From NCBI GenBank assembly GCA_903891755.1, contig CAITFY010000105.1, positions 1-7,796 on the forward strand: a stretch of 7,796 bases of DNA, written 5' to 3'. This DNA is from an uncultured Actinomycetes bacterium. GTDB taxonomy: Bacteria > Actinomycetota > Actinomycetes > Nanopelagicales > Nanopelagicaceae. Position 1 is the first letter of the stretch; every line of letters begins with the position of its first letter. The notes beneath the pieces are model-generated. The model ran no database searches. It was not told the origin of the DNA and saw only the letters and a list, made by a program, of their open reading frames with translations. This document shows, one piece after another, positions 1-7,011 of the stretch. Both the position numbers and the translations under genes were made by a program.

Positions 1-723
1 GAAATTCTTGCAGCGCTCAATGATGAGTCTCTTGATGCAGTTCTCATTGGCGGAGTTGATCCAATGGATATCTCATCTCATGCGCTCAACCAACTTCTCA
101 ATACCTTTGTGGTCTCACTTGAGATTTCGCATAGCTCTGTAACAGCAATTGCTGACGTAGTTCTTCCAGTTGCGGCAGTTGCCGAGAAGAGTGGTTCATA
201 CCTCGATTGGCGCGGCTCTGCTCGACACTTTGATAAGGCGATGGAGGATGTCGATCTTCGTAGTGATGTTCGCATTCTCTCGATGGTTGCCGATGCGCTC
301 GGAAAGCCAATTAACCTTCCAACAGTTACTTCCACTCGCGCCGAAATCGAATCACTCGGAAATTGGGATTGCGGAAAATCTGCCTTTACTCCGCGCACAC
401 TTGCAAAGGCTCCTAGTGATGAGTTCACACTTGTTTCATGGCGCTTCCTACTTGACCTTGGCGCACTTCAACAAGGTGAGGCGAATCTTGCCGGCACCGC
501 TAAGCAGGCCCGAGCTCATATCTCTGCAGCAACTGCCTCAAAGCTCGGAGTCACCGAAGAGGATCACCTCGTTATTTCTAGCGATCTTGGTTCGATTGAG
601 CTTCCAGTTTCAATCCGCGAGATTGCCGATAATTTGGTCTGGGTTCCACGGAACTCTGAGGGATCACAAGTGATTCCATCACTTGGATTTACACGCGGAG
701 CGGTAAAGGTGGCGAAGCGATGA
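1..723 (+). CDS. nuoG: NADH-quinone oxidoreductase subunit G, C-terminal part (5' end outside window)
   Basis: The reading frame is open from base 1, so this is the last 240 residues of a longer protein; the first Met at 64 is internal, not a start. NuoG is the large iron-sulfur subunit of the complex I peripheral arm and is related to molybdopterin oxidoreductases. Near fragment residues 48-80 is the family's ADVVLP...AEKSGSYLDWRG stretch, where related proteins have ADVVLP..A..E..GT. Residues about 165-240 resemble a molydopterin-dinucleotide-binding type C-terminal domain: ISAATASKLGV, then DLGSIELPV, then NLVWVPRNSEGS. The N-terminal 2Fe-2S and 4Fe-4S cysteine motifs expected of NuoG lie upstream and cannot be checked. 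The TGA stop (721-723) overlaps the nuoH ATG in an ATGA junction, which implies translational coupling. Identification rests on these motifs and on the seven following nuo genes. Confidence 0.93.
   Translation, partial: EILAALNDESLDAVLIGGVDPMDISSHALNQLLNTFVVSLEISHSSVTAIADVVLPVAAVAEKSGSYLDWRGSARHFDKAMEDVDLRSDVRILSMVADALGKPINLPTVTSTRAEIESLGNWDCGKSAFTPRTLAKAPSDEFTLVSWRFLLDLGALQQGEANLAGTAKQARAHISAATASKLGVTEEDHLVISSDLGSIELPVSIREIADNLVWVPRNSEGSQVIPSLGFTRGAVKVAKR
705..712 (+). promoter_or_regulatory. Ribosome binding site for nuoH
   Basis: AAAGGTGG lies inside the end of nuoG, 7 nt before the nuoH ATG at 720. It is a good Shine-Dalgarno match. It supports ATG 720 as the nuoH start and shows that nuoH has its own initiation signal despite the 4-nt overlap. 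Confidence 0.7.
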
Positions 724-1982
724 GTACAGCAGATCTTCTAGGACAAGATCCAGGTTGGATCATCCTCGTAAAGGGCCTTTTGATCTTCGTCTTCTGTGTC
801 GTCTGCACCTTGATGGCCGTATGGGGCGAGCGTCGCATTGTTGCTCGAATGCAGATGCGCCTTGGACCTAACCGAGTCGGAAAATTTGGGTTACTTCAGG
901 CGCTTGCAGATGGCGTGAAACTTGCGCTCAAAGAAGATTTAATTCCAGCAGCAGCTGACAAAGTTGTTTTCATCATCGCTCCAATTATTTCCGCGACTAC
1001 TTGCTTCATGGCCTTTGCCGTTATCCCATTCACTGGCACCGTAACTCTCTTCGGTCATAAGACCGCGATGCAGCTAACTGATCTTCCAGTGAGCGTCTTG
1101 TATATCTTGGCAATCGCTTCAATTGGTGTTTATGGAATTGTTCTTGCCGGTTGGTCTTCCGGATCTACCTATCCACTGCTTGGCGGATTGCGCTCGAGTG
1201 CTCAAGTTATTTCATATGAAGTTGCCATGGGTCTCTCACTTGTCGCCGTATTCATTTACTCCGGAAGCATGTCGACCTCAGAGATTGTTGCTGCGCAACA
1301 TCAATGGTGGTTCTCAGTCATCTTGTTCCCATCATTTGTTATCTATGTAATTTCGATGGTGGGCGAGACAAACCGCGCACCATTTGACCTTGCAGAAGCA
1401 GAAGGTGAACTCGTTGGTGGATTCCACACGGAGTACTCATCACTGAAATTCGCACTCTTCTTCCTTGCAGAATATGTAAATATCGTTGCGGTCTCATCTC
1501 TTGCAACCACACTCTTTATGGGCGGATACCACGCACTTCCAGGTCTCACCTTCACAGAGAGCTGGCTCGGGGGATGGTTCACGCTCTTCTGGTTCGTCGC
1601 AAAAGTTGTCTCCTTCTTCTTCTTATTTGTATGGCTACGCGGCACGCTCCCACGTCTGCGCTATGACCAATTCATGAAATTTGGTTGGAAGGTCTTGATT
1701 CCAACAAGTTTGGTATGGATCTTGGTCTTGGCAACTCTGCGCGTGATGTCTCAGCGCGCGGTAAGCCGTCCACTTGTTATCGGTTTTAGCATCGGAGTTG
1801 TTCTCCTTGTCATGCTTGCTACGACCTTGTATGACCGCTCCGTTGATAAGGCAAAGGCGGCCAATGTGCTTCCAGATCTACCTGCACCACGCTTCCCAGT
1901 TCCAGCCTTACCTGGAGAGACGACAACTCACGTTATTAAAGAGATTGAAGCTGAAGTAGAAATGGAGAATCACAATGGCTGA
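720..1982 (+). CDS. nuoH: NADH-quinone oxidoreductase subunit H (membrane, quinone-site subunit)
   Basis: NuoH (ND1 family) forms the membrane side of the quinone chamber and connects the peripheral arm to the proton-pumping arm. The family signatures are clear. WGERRIVARMQMRLGPNRVG spans residues 35-54, followed by LADGVKLALKEDLIP at 62-76. The acidic ETNRAPFDLAEAEGELVGG loop starts at E216 and continues into FHTEYS. RGTLPRLRYDQFM lies at 307-319. About eight hydrophobic segments fill residues 11-343. An extra hydrophobic segment at about 351-371 and a roughly 50-residue charged, Pro-rich tail (372-420) follow. At 420 residues it is much longer than E. coli NuoH (about 325) and close to mycobacterial NuoH, so the extension fits an actinobacterial host. 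The start is ATG 720, supported by the AAAGGTGG site. The 3' end overlaps nuoI by 8 nt. Confidence 0.97.
   Translation: MSTADLLGQDPGWIILVKGLLIFVFCVVCTLMAVWGERRIVARMQMRLGPNRVGKFGLLQALADGVKLALKEDLIPAAADKVVFIIAPIISATTCFMAFAVIPFTGTVTLFGHKTAMQLTDLPVSVLYILAIASIGVYGIVLAGWSSGSTYPLLGGLRSSAQVISYEVAMGLSLVAVFIYSGSMSTSEIVAAQHQWWFSVILFPSFVIYVISMVGETNRAPFDLAEAEGELVGGFHTEYSSLKFALFFLAEYVNIVAVSSLATTLFMGGYHALPGLTFTESWLGGWFTLFWFVAKVVSFFFLFVWLRGTLPRLRYDQFMKFGWKVLIPTSLVWILVLATLRVMSQRAVSRPLVIGFSIGVVLLVMLATTLYDRSVDKAKAANVLPDLPAPRFPVPALPGETTTHVIKEIEAEVEMENHNG
1964..1967 (+). promoter_or_regulatory. Ribosome binding site for nuoI
   Basis: GGAG (in ATGGAGAA), 7 nt before the ATG at 1975 and inside the last codons of nuoH. 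It supports the 1975 start and therefore the 8-nt overlap with nuoH. The next ATG, at 2038 within the same frame, would remove 21 N-terminal residues. Confidence 0.6.
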
Positions 1983-2526
1983 TGAAGCGAAGAGTTTCTC
2001 CCAACAACTACTTGGATTTTGGGTCACCTTTGCCACCATGTTTAAGAAGGTCAACACGGTGCAGTACCCAGAGGTTAAAGAGCCAACCGCCGAACGCTTC
2101 CACGGCCGCCACCAACTTAATCGTTACGAGGATGGCCTGGAGAAATGCATTGGTTGCGAACTTTGTGCTTGGGCCTGCCCAGCAGATGCAATTTATGTAG
2201 AGGGCGCTGATAACACTGAAGAGGAGCGCTTCTCTCCTGGAGAGCGTTTTGGCCAGGTTTATCAGATTAATTACCTCCGCTGCATCTTCTGCGGACTCTG
2301 CATTGAGGCTTGTCCTACCCGCGCACTGACTATGACCAATGAATATGAGCTCGCCGACAATGGTCGCGCCAAATTAATTTTTGAGAAGGAAGATCTCCTT
2401 GCACCTCTTCGCAACGGAATGATCGCTCCACCTCACCCAATGTATCCAGACTCCTCTCACCTTAATTATTACAAGGGCGAGATCACTGGCTCACATCCCT
2501 CACAAGCTGTTGAGGAGCAGAAGTAA
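1975..2526 (+). CDS. nuoI: NADH-quinone oxidoreductase subunit I (2x 4Fe-4S ferredoxin-type)
   Basis: NuoI holds the two 4Fe-4S clusters (N6a and N6b in the family) that carry electrons along the peripheral arm towards the terminal cluster next to the quinone. Both CxxCxxCxxxCP motifs are intact: C58-C61-C64-C68-P69 (CIGCELCAWACP) and C103-C106-C109-C113-P114 (CIFCGLCIEACP). The N-terminal segment at about 8-24 is amphipathic and aromatic, as expected for the part that docks on the membrane subunit NuoH. HGRHQLNRYEDGLEKC just before the first motif is a family hallmark. The length (183 residues) is normal; the tail after residue about 140 is polar and Pro-rich (APPHPMYPDSSHLNYYKG). The TAA stop shares its last base with the nuoJ ATG. 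The gene overlaps nuoH by 8 nt at its start, the longest overlap in the window. Confidence 0.98.
   Translation: MADEAKSFSQQLLGFWVTFATMFKKVNTVQYPEVKEPTAERFHGRHQLNRYEDGLEKCIGCELCAWACPADAIYVEGADNTEEERFSPGERFGQVYQINYLRCIFCGLCIEACPTRALTMTNEYELADNGRAKLIFEKEDLLAPLRNGMIAPPHPMYPDSSHLNYYKGEITGSHPSQAVEEQK
2512..2517 (+). promoter_or_regulatory. Ribosome binding site for nuoJ
   Basis: GAGGAG, 8 nt before the ATG at 2526, inside the nuoI 3' end (it encodes part of the Glu-Glu near the NuoI C-terminus). It supports ATG 2526, which gives a TAATG stop/start junction. Confidence 0.65.
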
Positions 2527-3320
2527 TGTTGCATAACTCTTTTCACTTTGCGCTCACGGTTGGTCGCACCGCGACTCCAGAAGCGGTTCAATTTTGGATT
2601 TTGGCACCGCTTGCCGTAATTGCAGCGCTCGGAATTTTGGTTGTTAAGAAGGCTGTGCACTCGGCACTCCTGATGGCTTGGGTGATGGTTACTCTCGCAA
2701 TCTTCTACATCGCCGAAGATGCGCTCTTCCTAGGAATTGTGCAGATTGTCGTTTACACCGGCGCAGTCATGATGCTCTTCCTCTTTATTCTTATGTTGGT
2801 CGGTGTCGATAGCTCTGAGTCATTTGTAGAAAATCTCAAAGGGCAACGCATCCCGTCAGTTCTTGCTGCGATTGGTCTTGGCGGATTGATGGTCTCACTC
2901 CTAGGACGCGCGACTATCAGTGCACCTGCGGTCGGATTGAAAGATGCAAATTCAAGTGGAAATGTGCAAGGCCTCGCCAAACTTCTCTTCACCCAATATG
3001 TGTGGGCATTTGAAGTTGTATCAGCTCTGCTTATTACTGCAGCGCTTGGTGCAATGGTTCTGGCTCACTCCCAGAAGATTCGCTCCCCATTTGCGCAGCG
3101 CGATCTCTCTATCGCACGCTTCCGTAAAGATTCAATGGCTGAAGCTGCGGGACTTCCAGCACCTGGTGTTTATGCTCGCCATAATGCGGTGGACGTTCCG
3201 GCTCTGCTCCCAGATGGATCTCCAGCGCCAACTTCAGTTTCCCAAACTCTGCGTTCACGCGGTGACATCATTACCAGCAGCGGATTTGCACTTGAATCAA
3301 TTGAAGAGCAGGAGGACTAA
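2526..3320 (+). CDS. nuoJ: NADH-quinone oxidoreductase subunit J
   Basis: NuoJ (ND6 family) is a small membrane subunit packed between NuoH and NuoK that takes part in coupling. Five hydrophobic segments can be read at about 23-40, 45-62, 68-92, 110-126 and 160-181. The third carries the family signature LGIVQIVVYTGAVMMLFLF, including the conserved Tyr at 77. The fifth has YVWAFEVVSALLITAALGA with an embedded Glu163. Residues 182-264 are a soluble tail with GVYARHNAVDVPALLPDGSP and a final SIEEQED. E. coli NuoJ (about 184 residues) lacks such a tail, whereas long tails of this kind are familiar from actinobacterial NuoJ. The start ATG 2526 has a GAGGAG site 8 nt upstream. The TAA stop is directly followed by the nuoK GTG, with no spacer and no overlap. 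Confidence 0.96.
   Translation: MLHNSFHFALTVGRTATPEAVQFWILAPLAVIAALGILVVKKAVHSALLMAWVMVTLAIFYIAEDALFLGIVQIVVYTGAVMMLFLFILMLVGVDSSESFVENLKGQRIPSVLAAIGLGGLMVSLLGRATISAPAVGLKDANSSGNVQGLAKLLFTQYVWAFEVVSALLITAALGAMVLAHSQKIRSPFAQRDLSIARFRKDSMAEAAGLPAPGVYARHNAVDVPALLPDGSPAPTSVSQTLRSRGDIITSSGFALESIEEQED
3310..3315 (+). promoter_or_regulatory. Strong ribosome binding site deciding the nuoK GTG start
   Basis: AGGAGG, a full consensus core, ends 5 nt before the GTG at 3321. It lies in the last codons of nuoJ. It is the strongest Shine-Dalgarno sequence in the window and it serves the only non-ATG start I accept here. It identifies GTG 3321 as the nuoK start. Confidence 0.8.
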
Positions 3321-3620
3321 GTGGATATCTCGAATTACCTCTACCTCTCCGTTATTTTATTTGTGATTGGTGCACTTGGCGTATTGATTCGTCGCAATGC
3401 CATCGTCATCTTTATGTGTATCGAGTTGATGCTCAATGCCTCTAACTTGGCACTTGTGACTTTCTCTCGCATCAATGGAAATCTTGATGGTCAAGTCGCT
3501 TCATTCTTCACGATGGTGGTCGCTGCCTGTGAGGTAGTAGTCGGACTTGCAATTATCGTCACTATTTACCGCTCCCGCCGATCGGCATCAGTTGATGATG
3601 CCAGTTTGTTGAAGAACTAA
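3321..3620 (+). CDS. nuoK: NADH-quinone oxidoreductase subunit K
   Basis: NuoK (ND4L family) is a three-helix membrane subunit that forms part of the charged axis conducting protons and conformational change between NuoJ and NuoN. At 99 residues it has the usual family length. Three hydrophobic segments lie at about 5-22, 28-48 and 60-83. The two buried glutamates needed for activity in the E. coli protein (E36 and E72) correspond to E35 in FMCIELMLNASNL and E71 in AACEVVVGLAIIV. The cytoplasmic Arg pair R25-R26 is also present. Translation starts at GTG 3321, backed by the AGGAGG site at 3310-3315. The alternative ATG starts lie inside the helices and would destroy the fold. The TAA stop shares one base with the nuoL ATG. 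Confidence 0.97.
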   Translation: MDISNYLYLSVILFVIGALGVLIRRNAIVIFMCIELMLNASNLALVTFSRINGNLDGQVASFFTMVVAACEVVVGLAIIVTIYRSRRSASVDDASLLKN

Positions 3621-5509
3621 TGAGAACTAGCAGCCACTTGGTATACCTCATCGCTCTTCCACTCTTTAGTGCCGGGCTTCTATTGCTCCTCGGTCGCATC
3701 GCTGACAAGTGGGGTCATCTACTTGCAACTCTCGTTTCAGCTTCGACATTCGGTATCGGAGTTGCTGAATTCTTCGCAATGCATAAGCACACCGGTGCCA
3801 ACCGCGCAGCTACTCAGAAACTTTTTGAGTGGATCTCAGTCGGCAACTTCAAGGTCGATGCCTCACTCTTGCTCGATCAACTTTCAATCTGCTTTGTCCT
3901 TCTTATTACCGGCGTTGGAACCCTGATTCATATCTACTCCATCGCATATATGGATCACGATAAGGACCGTCGTCGCTTCTTCGCTTATCTCAACCTCTTT
4001 ATTGCAGCGATGTTGCTCCTTGTTCTTGGAGATTCATATCTCAACCTCTATGTGGGTTGGGAAGGTGTGGGCTTAGCTTCTTACCTATTGATTGGCTTCT
4101 GGAATCAGAATCCAACTTATGCAGTGGCGGCCAAGAAGGCATTTATCGCTAACCGCGTTGGTGACGTCGGACTTTCACTTGCGATCATGATCTCCTTCGC
4201 GCAATTTGGTTCTGTCTCATTTGAAGGCGTAAAGGCAGGAGCGCCACATGCTTCTCCTGCAGCACTAACTGCTATTGGCGCCATGCTCTTGCTCGCTGCA
4301 GCCGGTAAATCTGCGCAGTTCCCATTGCAATCATGGCTTGGTGATGCGATGGCCGGCCCAACTCCAGTTTCAGCGCTCATCCACGCTGCGACAATGGTTA
4401 CCGCCGGTGTCTATCTGATTACTCGCTCTAACTTTATTTTCGATGCTTCATCGACCGCTCGGATACTGGTCGTAACAGTCGGAACCATCACTCTGCTCTT
4501 TGGAGCAATTGTCGGTACTGCTAAAGATGACATCAAGAAAGCACTTGCCGCCTCAACCATGTCCCAGATTGGTTACATGATTCTGGCTACCGGCCTCGGC
4601 CCAGTCGGATATGCATTTGCAATCATGCATCTTCTCACTCACGGCTTCTTTAAGGCTGGCATGTTCCTTGGTGCTGGCTCAGTCATGCATGGCATGGATG
4701 ATGAAGTAAATATGCGTAAATATGGTGGTCTGGCGAAGTTCATGCCGATTACCGCAGTTACCTTTGGACTTGGCTATCTTGCGATTCTTGGGGTACCTCC
4801 ATTCGCCGGCTTCTACTCCAAAGATAAAATTATTGAAACCGCTTTCAATCAAGGTGGGGGCAAGGGAATTATCTTGGGTGGCGCGGCCCTACTCGGGGCT
4901 GCAATTACTGCCTTCTACATGACCCGCGTTGTTGTACTTACCTTTGCAGGCGCTCGTCGCTGGAAAGATGGTTCTCATCCACACGAAAGTTCAGTATTGA
5001 TGTGGGGACCAATGGTCGTGCTGGCAATTGGATCAGTGGCATCTGGATTCCTGCTCTCCATGGGAAGTTCGTTAGTTAATTGGTTGCAACCAGTGGTCAA
5101 TGCATCCCATGCAACTGGCGGTGAAGAGTTGATGAAGCCTCTTGTGGTTTCCATTCTTGCTCTCGGAGTTGTTCTACTCGGTGCTGGCTTTGCGATTACT
5201 AAATATCGCACAGTGCCTGAAGTTGCTCCTGAAAAGGTTTCAATCTTCACAAAGATTGCTCGTAAAGATATCTACCAAGATGTATTTAACGATGCTGTTC
5301 TTGTTAAGCCTGGCACCACGCTTACCGCAGGACTTGTCGCTACCGATCACAATGTGATTGATGGGGCGGTCAGACTCGTTGGTTGGGTGATCGCCGAAAT
5401 CTCAGATGTGCTTCGTAAGATCCAAAATGGTTACGTGAGAACGTATGCCTTAACTATGTTTGCAGGCGTCCTCATCGGTGCCGTAATTCTTTGGGTGGTC
5501 ACGGCATGA
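3620..5509 (+). CDS. nuoL: NADH-quinone oxidoreductase subunit L (distal proton-pumping subunit)
   Basis: NuoL (ND5 family) is the distal antiporter-like subunit of the membrane arm and, in known structures, extends a long lateral helix along NuoM and NuoN. The 629 residues match the family length. Residues expected in the proton path are all there: E148 (VGWEGVGLASYLLIGFW), D182 (ANRVGDVGL), K230 (AAAGKSAQFPLQSWLGDAM), H255 (ALIHAATMVTAG), H337 and H341 (MHLLTHGFFKAGMF), K345, and K401 (GVPPFAGFYSKDKI). After the core helices, the region from about 535 to 600 is amphipathic and fits the lateral helix. QNGYVRTYALTMFAGVLIGA at 602-621 is the final membrane anchor. ATG 3620 overlaps the nuoK stop by 1 nt and has only a weak GAAGAA (3611-3616) upstream, so coupling to nuoK translation is likely. 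The stop overlaps the nuoM start (ATGA). Confidence 0.98.
   Translation: MRTSSHLVYLIALPLFSAGLLLLLGRIADKWGHLLATLVSASTFGIGVAEFFAMHKHTGANRAATQKLFEWISVGNFKVDASLLLDQLSICFVLLITGVGTLIHIYSIAYMDHDKDRRRFFAYLNLFIAAMLLLVLGDSYLNLYVGWEGVGLASYLLIGFWNQNPTYAVAAKKAFIANRVGDVGLSLAIMISFAQFGSVSFEGVKAGAPHASPAALTAIGAMLLLAAAGKSAQFPLQSWLGDAMAGPTPVSALIHAATMVTAGVYLITRSNFIFDASSTARILVVTVGTITLLFGAIVGTAKDDIKKALAASTMSQIGYMILATGLGPVGYAFAIMHLLTHGFFKAGMFLGAGSVMHGMDDEVNMRKYGGLAKFMPITAVTFGLGYLAILGVPPFAGFYSKDKIIETAFNQGGGKGIILGGAALLGAAITAFYMTRVVVLTFAGARRWKDGSHPHESSVLMWGPMVVLAIGSVASGFLLSMGSSLVNWLQPVVNASHATGGEELMKPLVVSILALGVVLLGAGFAITKYRTVPEVAPEKVSIFTKIARKDIYQDVFNDAVLVKPGTTLTAGLVATDHNVIDGAVRLVGWVIAEISDVLRKIQNGYVRTYALTMFAGVLIGAVILWVVTA
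5493..5498 (+). promoter_or_regulatory. Probable ribosome binding site deciding the nuoM ATG start
   Basis: GGGTGG, 7 nt before the ATG at 5506, is a moderate Shine-Dalgarno-like sequence. The competing in-frame TTG at 5491 has no purine-rich site upstream (GTGCCGTAATTCT). This favours ATG 5506, which also gives a 4-nt ATGA junction with nuoL like the one between nuoG and nuoH. Confidence 0.5.
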
Positions 5510-7011
5510 ACCTCTTAGTTGCAACTCTTCTCTTGCCACTGCTTGGCGTAGTGGCGCTGGTCTTTGCACCACGCGAGAACAGCAAGTTAATCAAGCAAAT
5601 TGCACTGGGAAGCTCCCTTGTTACCTTGGTCGTTTCACTTCTGATGCTCACCAAGTACAAGTTTGGAGTCACTGGATTCCAGCTGGTCTCTTCGCACTCA
5701 TGGTTTAAGTTCTTCAATATCAATTTCGCTGTAGGTATTGATGGTTTAGCGCTTGTCCTCATTTTGCTCACCACTGTTTTAGTTCCAATCGTCGTTGTTG
5801 GCGGATGGAATGAATCAGAAGGTGGACGTTGGAGCGTTAAGACTTTCTATCTCTTGATTCTGGTTCTTGAATCATTCATGATCGGCGTTTTTGCAGCGAC
5901 AGATGTATTCCTCTTCTACGTCATTTTCGAAGCGATGTTGATTCCGGTCTACTTCCTGATTGGCGGATATGGTCGCGGAGATCGCGCCGCTGCTGCTCTC
6001 AAGTTCTTGCTTTATAGCCTCTTCGGTGGATTGTTGATGCTGGCCGCTGTAATCGGCATCTTCATGATCTCAGCGAATCAAGGTGCTGCATCATTTGATG
6101 TCACAGCTCTCTCGCACATCAAGATCAGCCATAACACGCAAGATTGGCTCTTCCTTGGCTTCTTCGTCGCCTTTGCGATCAAAGCTCCGCTCTTCCCATT
6201 CCATACTTGGCTTCCAGGCGCAGCGCGCTCTGCAACTCCTGGAACCTCAATCTTGGTCCTGGGTATTCTGGACAAGGTCGGAACATACGGAATGATCCGC
6301 TTCTGCTTAACTCTCTTCCCAGAAGCAACGAAGACATTTGCTCCCTACATCATCGTGCTCTCACTGCTCTCAATTATTTACGGTGCCTTCTTGGCCATAG
6401 GCCAGAAGGATCTCAATTCACTGATTGCATTTACCTCAATCTCTCACTTCGGTTTCATCGTTCTTGGAATATTTGCTCTCACGAGCCAGGGTATTACCGG
6501 TGCTTCGCTCTACATGGTGAACCATGGATTCTCTACCGCAGCGCTCTTCCTAATCGGCGGCTGGATGATTGAAAGACGCAAGTCCATGCAGATTGAAGAT
6601 TTCGGTGGGTTGCAGCGAATTACTCCTGTGATGGCATGGCTCTTCTTTATCGCCGGAATGTCCGCACTTGCTCTTCCAGGTCTCTCCAGCTTCGTTAGCG
6701 AATTCTTAGTTCTCGTTGGAACATTCACTCGCTATCCAGCAGCGGCAGTCATCGGAACTCTCGGAATTGTTCTGGCTGCACTCTACGTACTACTCCTGGT
6801 GCAGCGTTCTTTGCATGGTCCGCTTAAGGCTGGCAATGAAGAGACACATGACTTGGTCTTGCGAGAGAAGATTGCGATTGCCCCAGTAATTGTGGCTCTT
6901 GTGCTCCTCGGTTTCTATCCAAAGCCTGCAATTCATGTAATTAACCCAATGACCAGCCAGGTCTTGTCCCAAGTCCAGGTCAGTGACCCATCTCCATTGG
7001 CAGGTAAATAA
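5506..7011 (+). CDS. nuoM: NADH-quinone oxidoreductase subunit M (proton-pumping subunit)
   Basis: NuoM (ND4 family) is the middle antiporter-like proton-pumping subunit of the membrane arm. From ATG 5506 it has 501 residues, typical of the family. Expected proton-path residues are present: E142 (VIFEAMLIPVYFLIGGYG), K166, K226 with H233 (AIKAPLFPFHTWLP), K257 (GILDKVGTYGMIRF), H314 (TSISHFGF), H340 (MVNHGFSTAALF) and E399 (SSFVSEFLVL). Five of these keep a constant offset of 8 from the E. coli numbering (K234, K265, H322, H348, E407). After WLP at 235-237 the sequence reads GAARSATPGTS, with Gly238 where NuoL and NuoN have Asp. An in-frame TTG at 5491 would add MGGHG but lacks a ribosome binding site. 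The polar end SQVQVSDPSPLAGK has no extra helix. The stop overlaps the nuoN start by 1 nt. Confidence 0.97.
   Translation: MNLLVATLLLPLLGVVALVFAPRENSKLIKQIALGSSLVTLVVSLLMLTKYKFGVTGFQLVSSHSWFKFFNINFAVGIDGLALVLILLTTVLVPIVVVGGWNESEGGRWSVKTFYLLILVLESFMIGVFAATDVFLFYVIFEAMLIPVYFLIGGYGRGDRAAAALKFLLYSLFGGLLMLAAVIGIFMISANQGAASFDVTALSHIKISHNTQDWLFLGFFVAFAIKAPLFPFHTWLPGAARSATPGTSILVLGILDKVGTYGMIRFCLTLFPEATKTFAPYIIVLSLLSIIYGAFLAIGQKDLNSLIAFTSISHFGFIVLGIFALTSQGITGASLYMVNHGFSTAALFLIGGWMIERRKSMQIEDFGGLQRITPVMAWLFFIAGMSALALPGLSSFVSEFLVLVGTFTRYPAAAVIGTLGIVLAALYVLLLVQRSLHGPLKAGNEETHDLVLREKIAIAPVIVALVLLGFYPKPAIHVINPMTSQVLSQVQVSDPSPLAGK

Noticed and set aside
64..66. ATG at 64 as a gene start for a 219-residue protein
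   Set aside because: The frame is open upstream to base 1 and the upstream residues read on smoothly (LIGGVDPMDISS); the ATG is an internal Met of nuoG.
78..428. 116-codon - strand open frame opposite nuoG
   Set aside because: Antisense to conserved coding sequence, Ser/Arg-rich low-information translation, no family match by eye.
170..673. 167-codon + strand open frame inside nuoG
   Set aside because: Lies entirely within the conserved nuoG frame, has no ribosome binding site that I can see and no recognisable protein family; it is a frame shadow.
1343..1645. 100-codon - strand open frame opposite nuoH
   Set aside because: Antisense to the conserved ETNRAPFDL region of nuoH; the translation looks like random reverse-complement coding.
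2944..3366. 140-codon + strand frame spanning the end of nuoJ and start of nuoK
   Set aside because: Out of frame with two well-supported genes and with no recognisable motif; it crosses a junction that already has a strong nuoK ribosome site.
6144..6572. 142-codon + strand frame inside nuoM
   Set aside because: Overlaps the most conserved part of nuoM (Lys/His channel helices); composition is that of an off-frame read.
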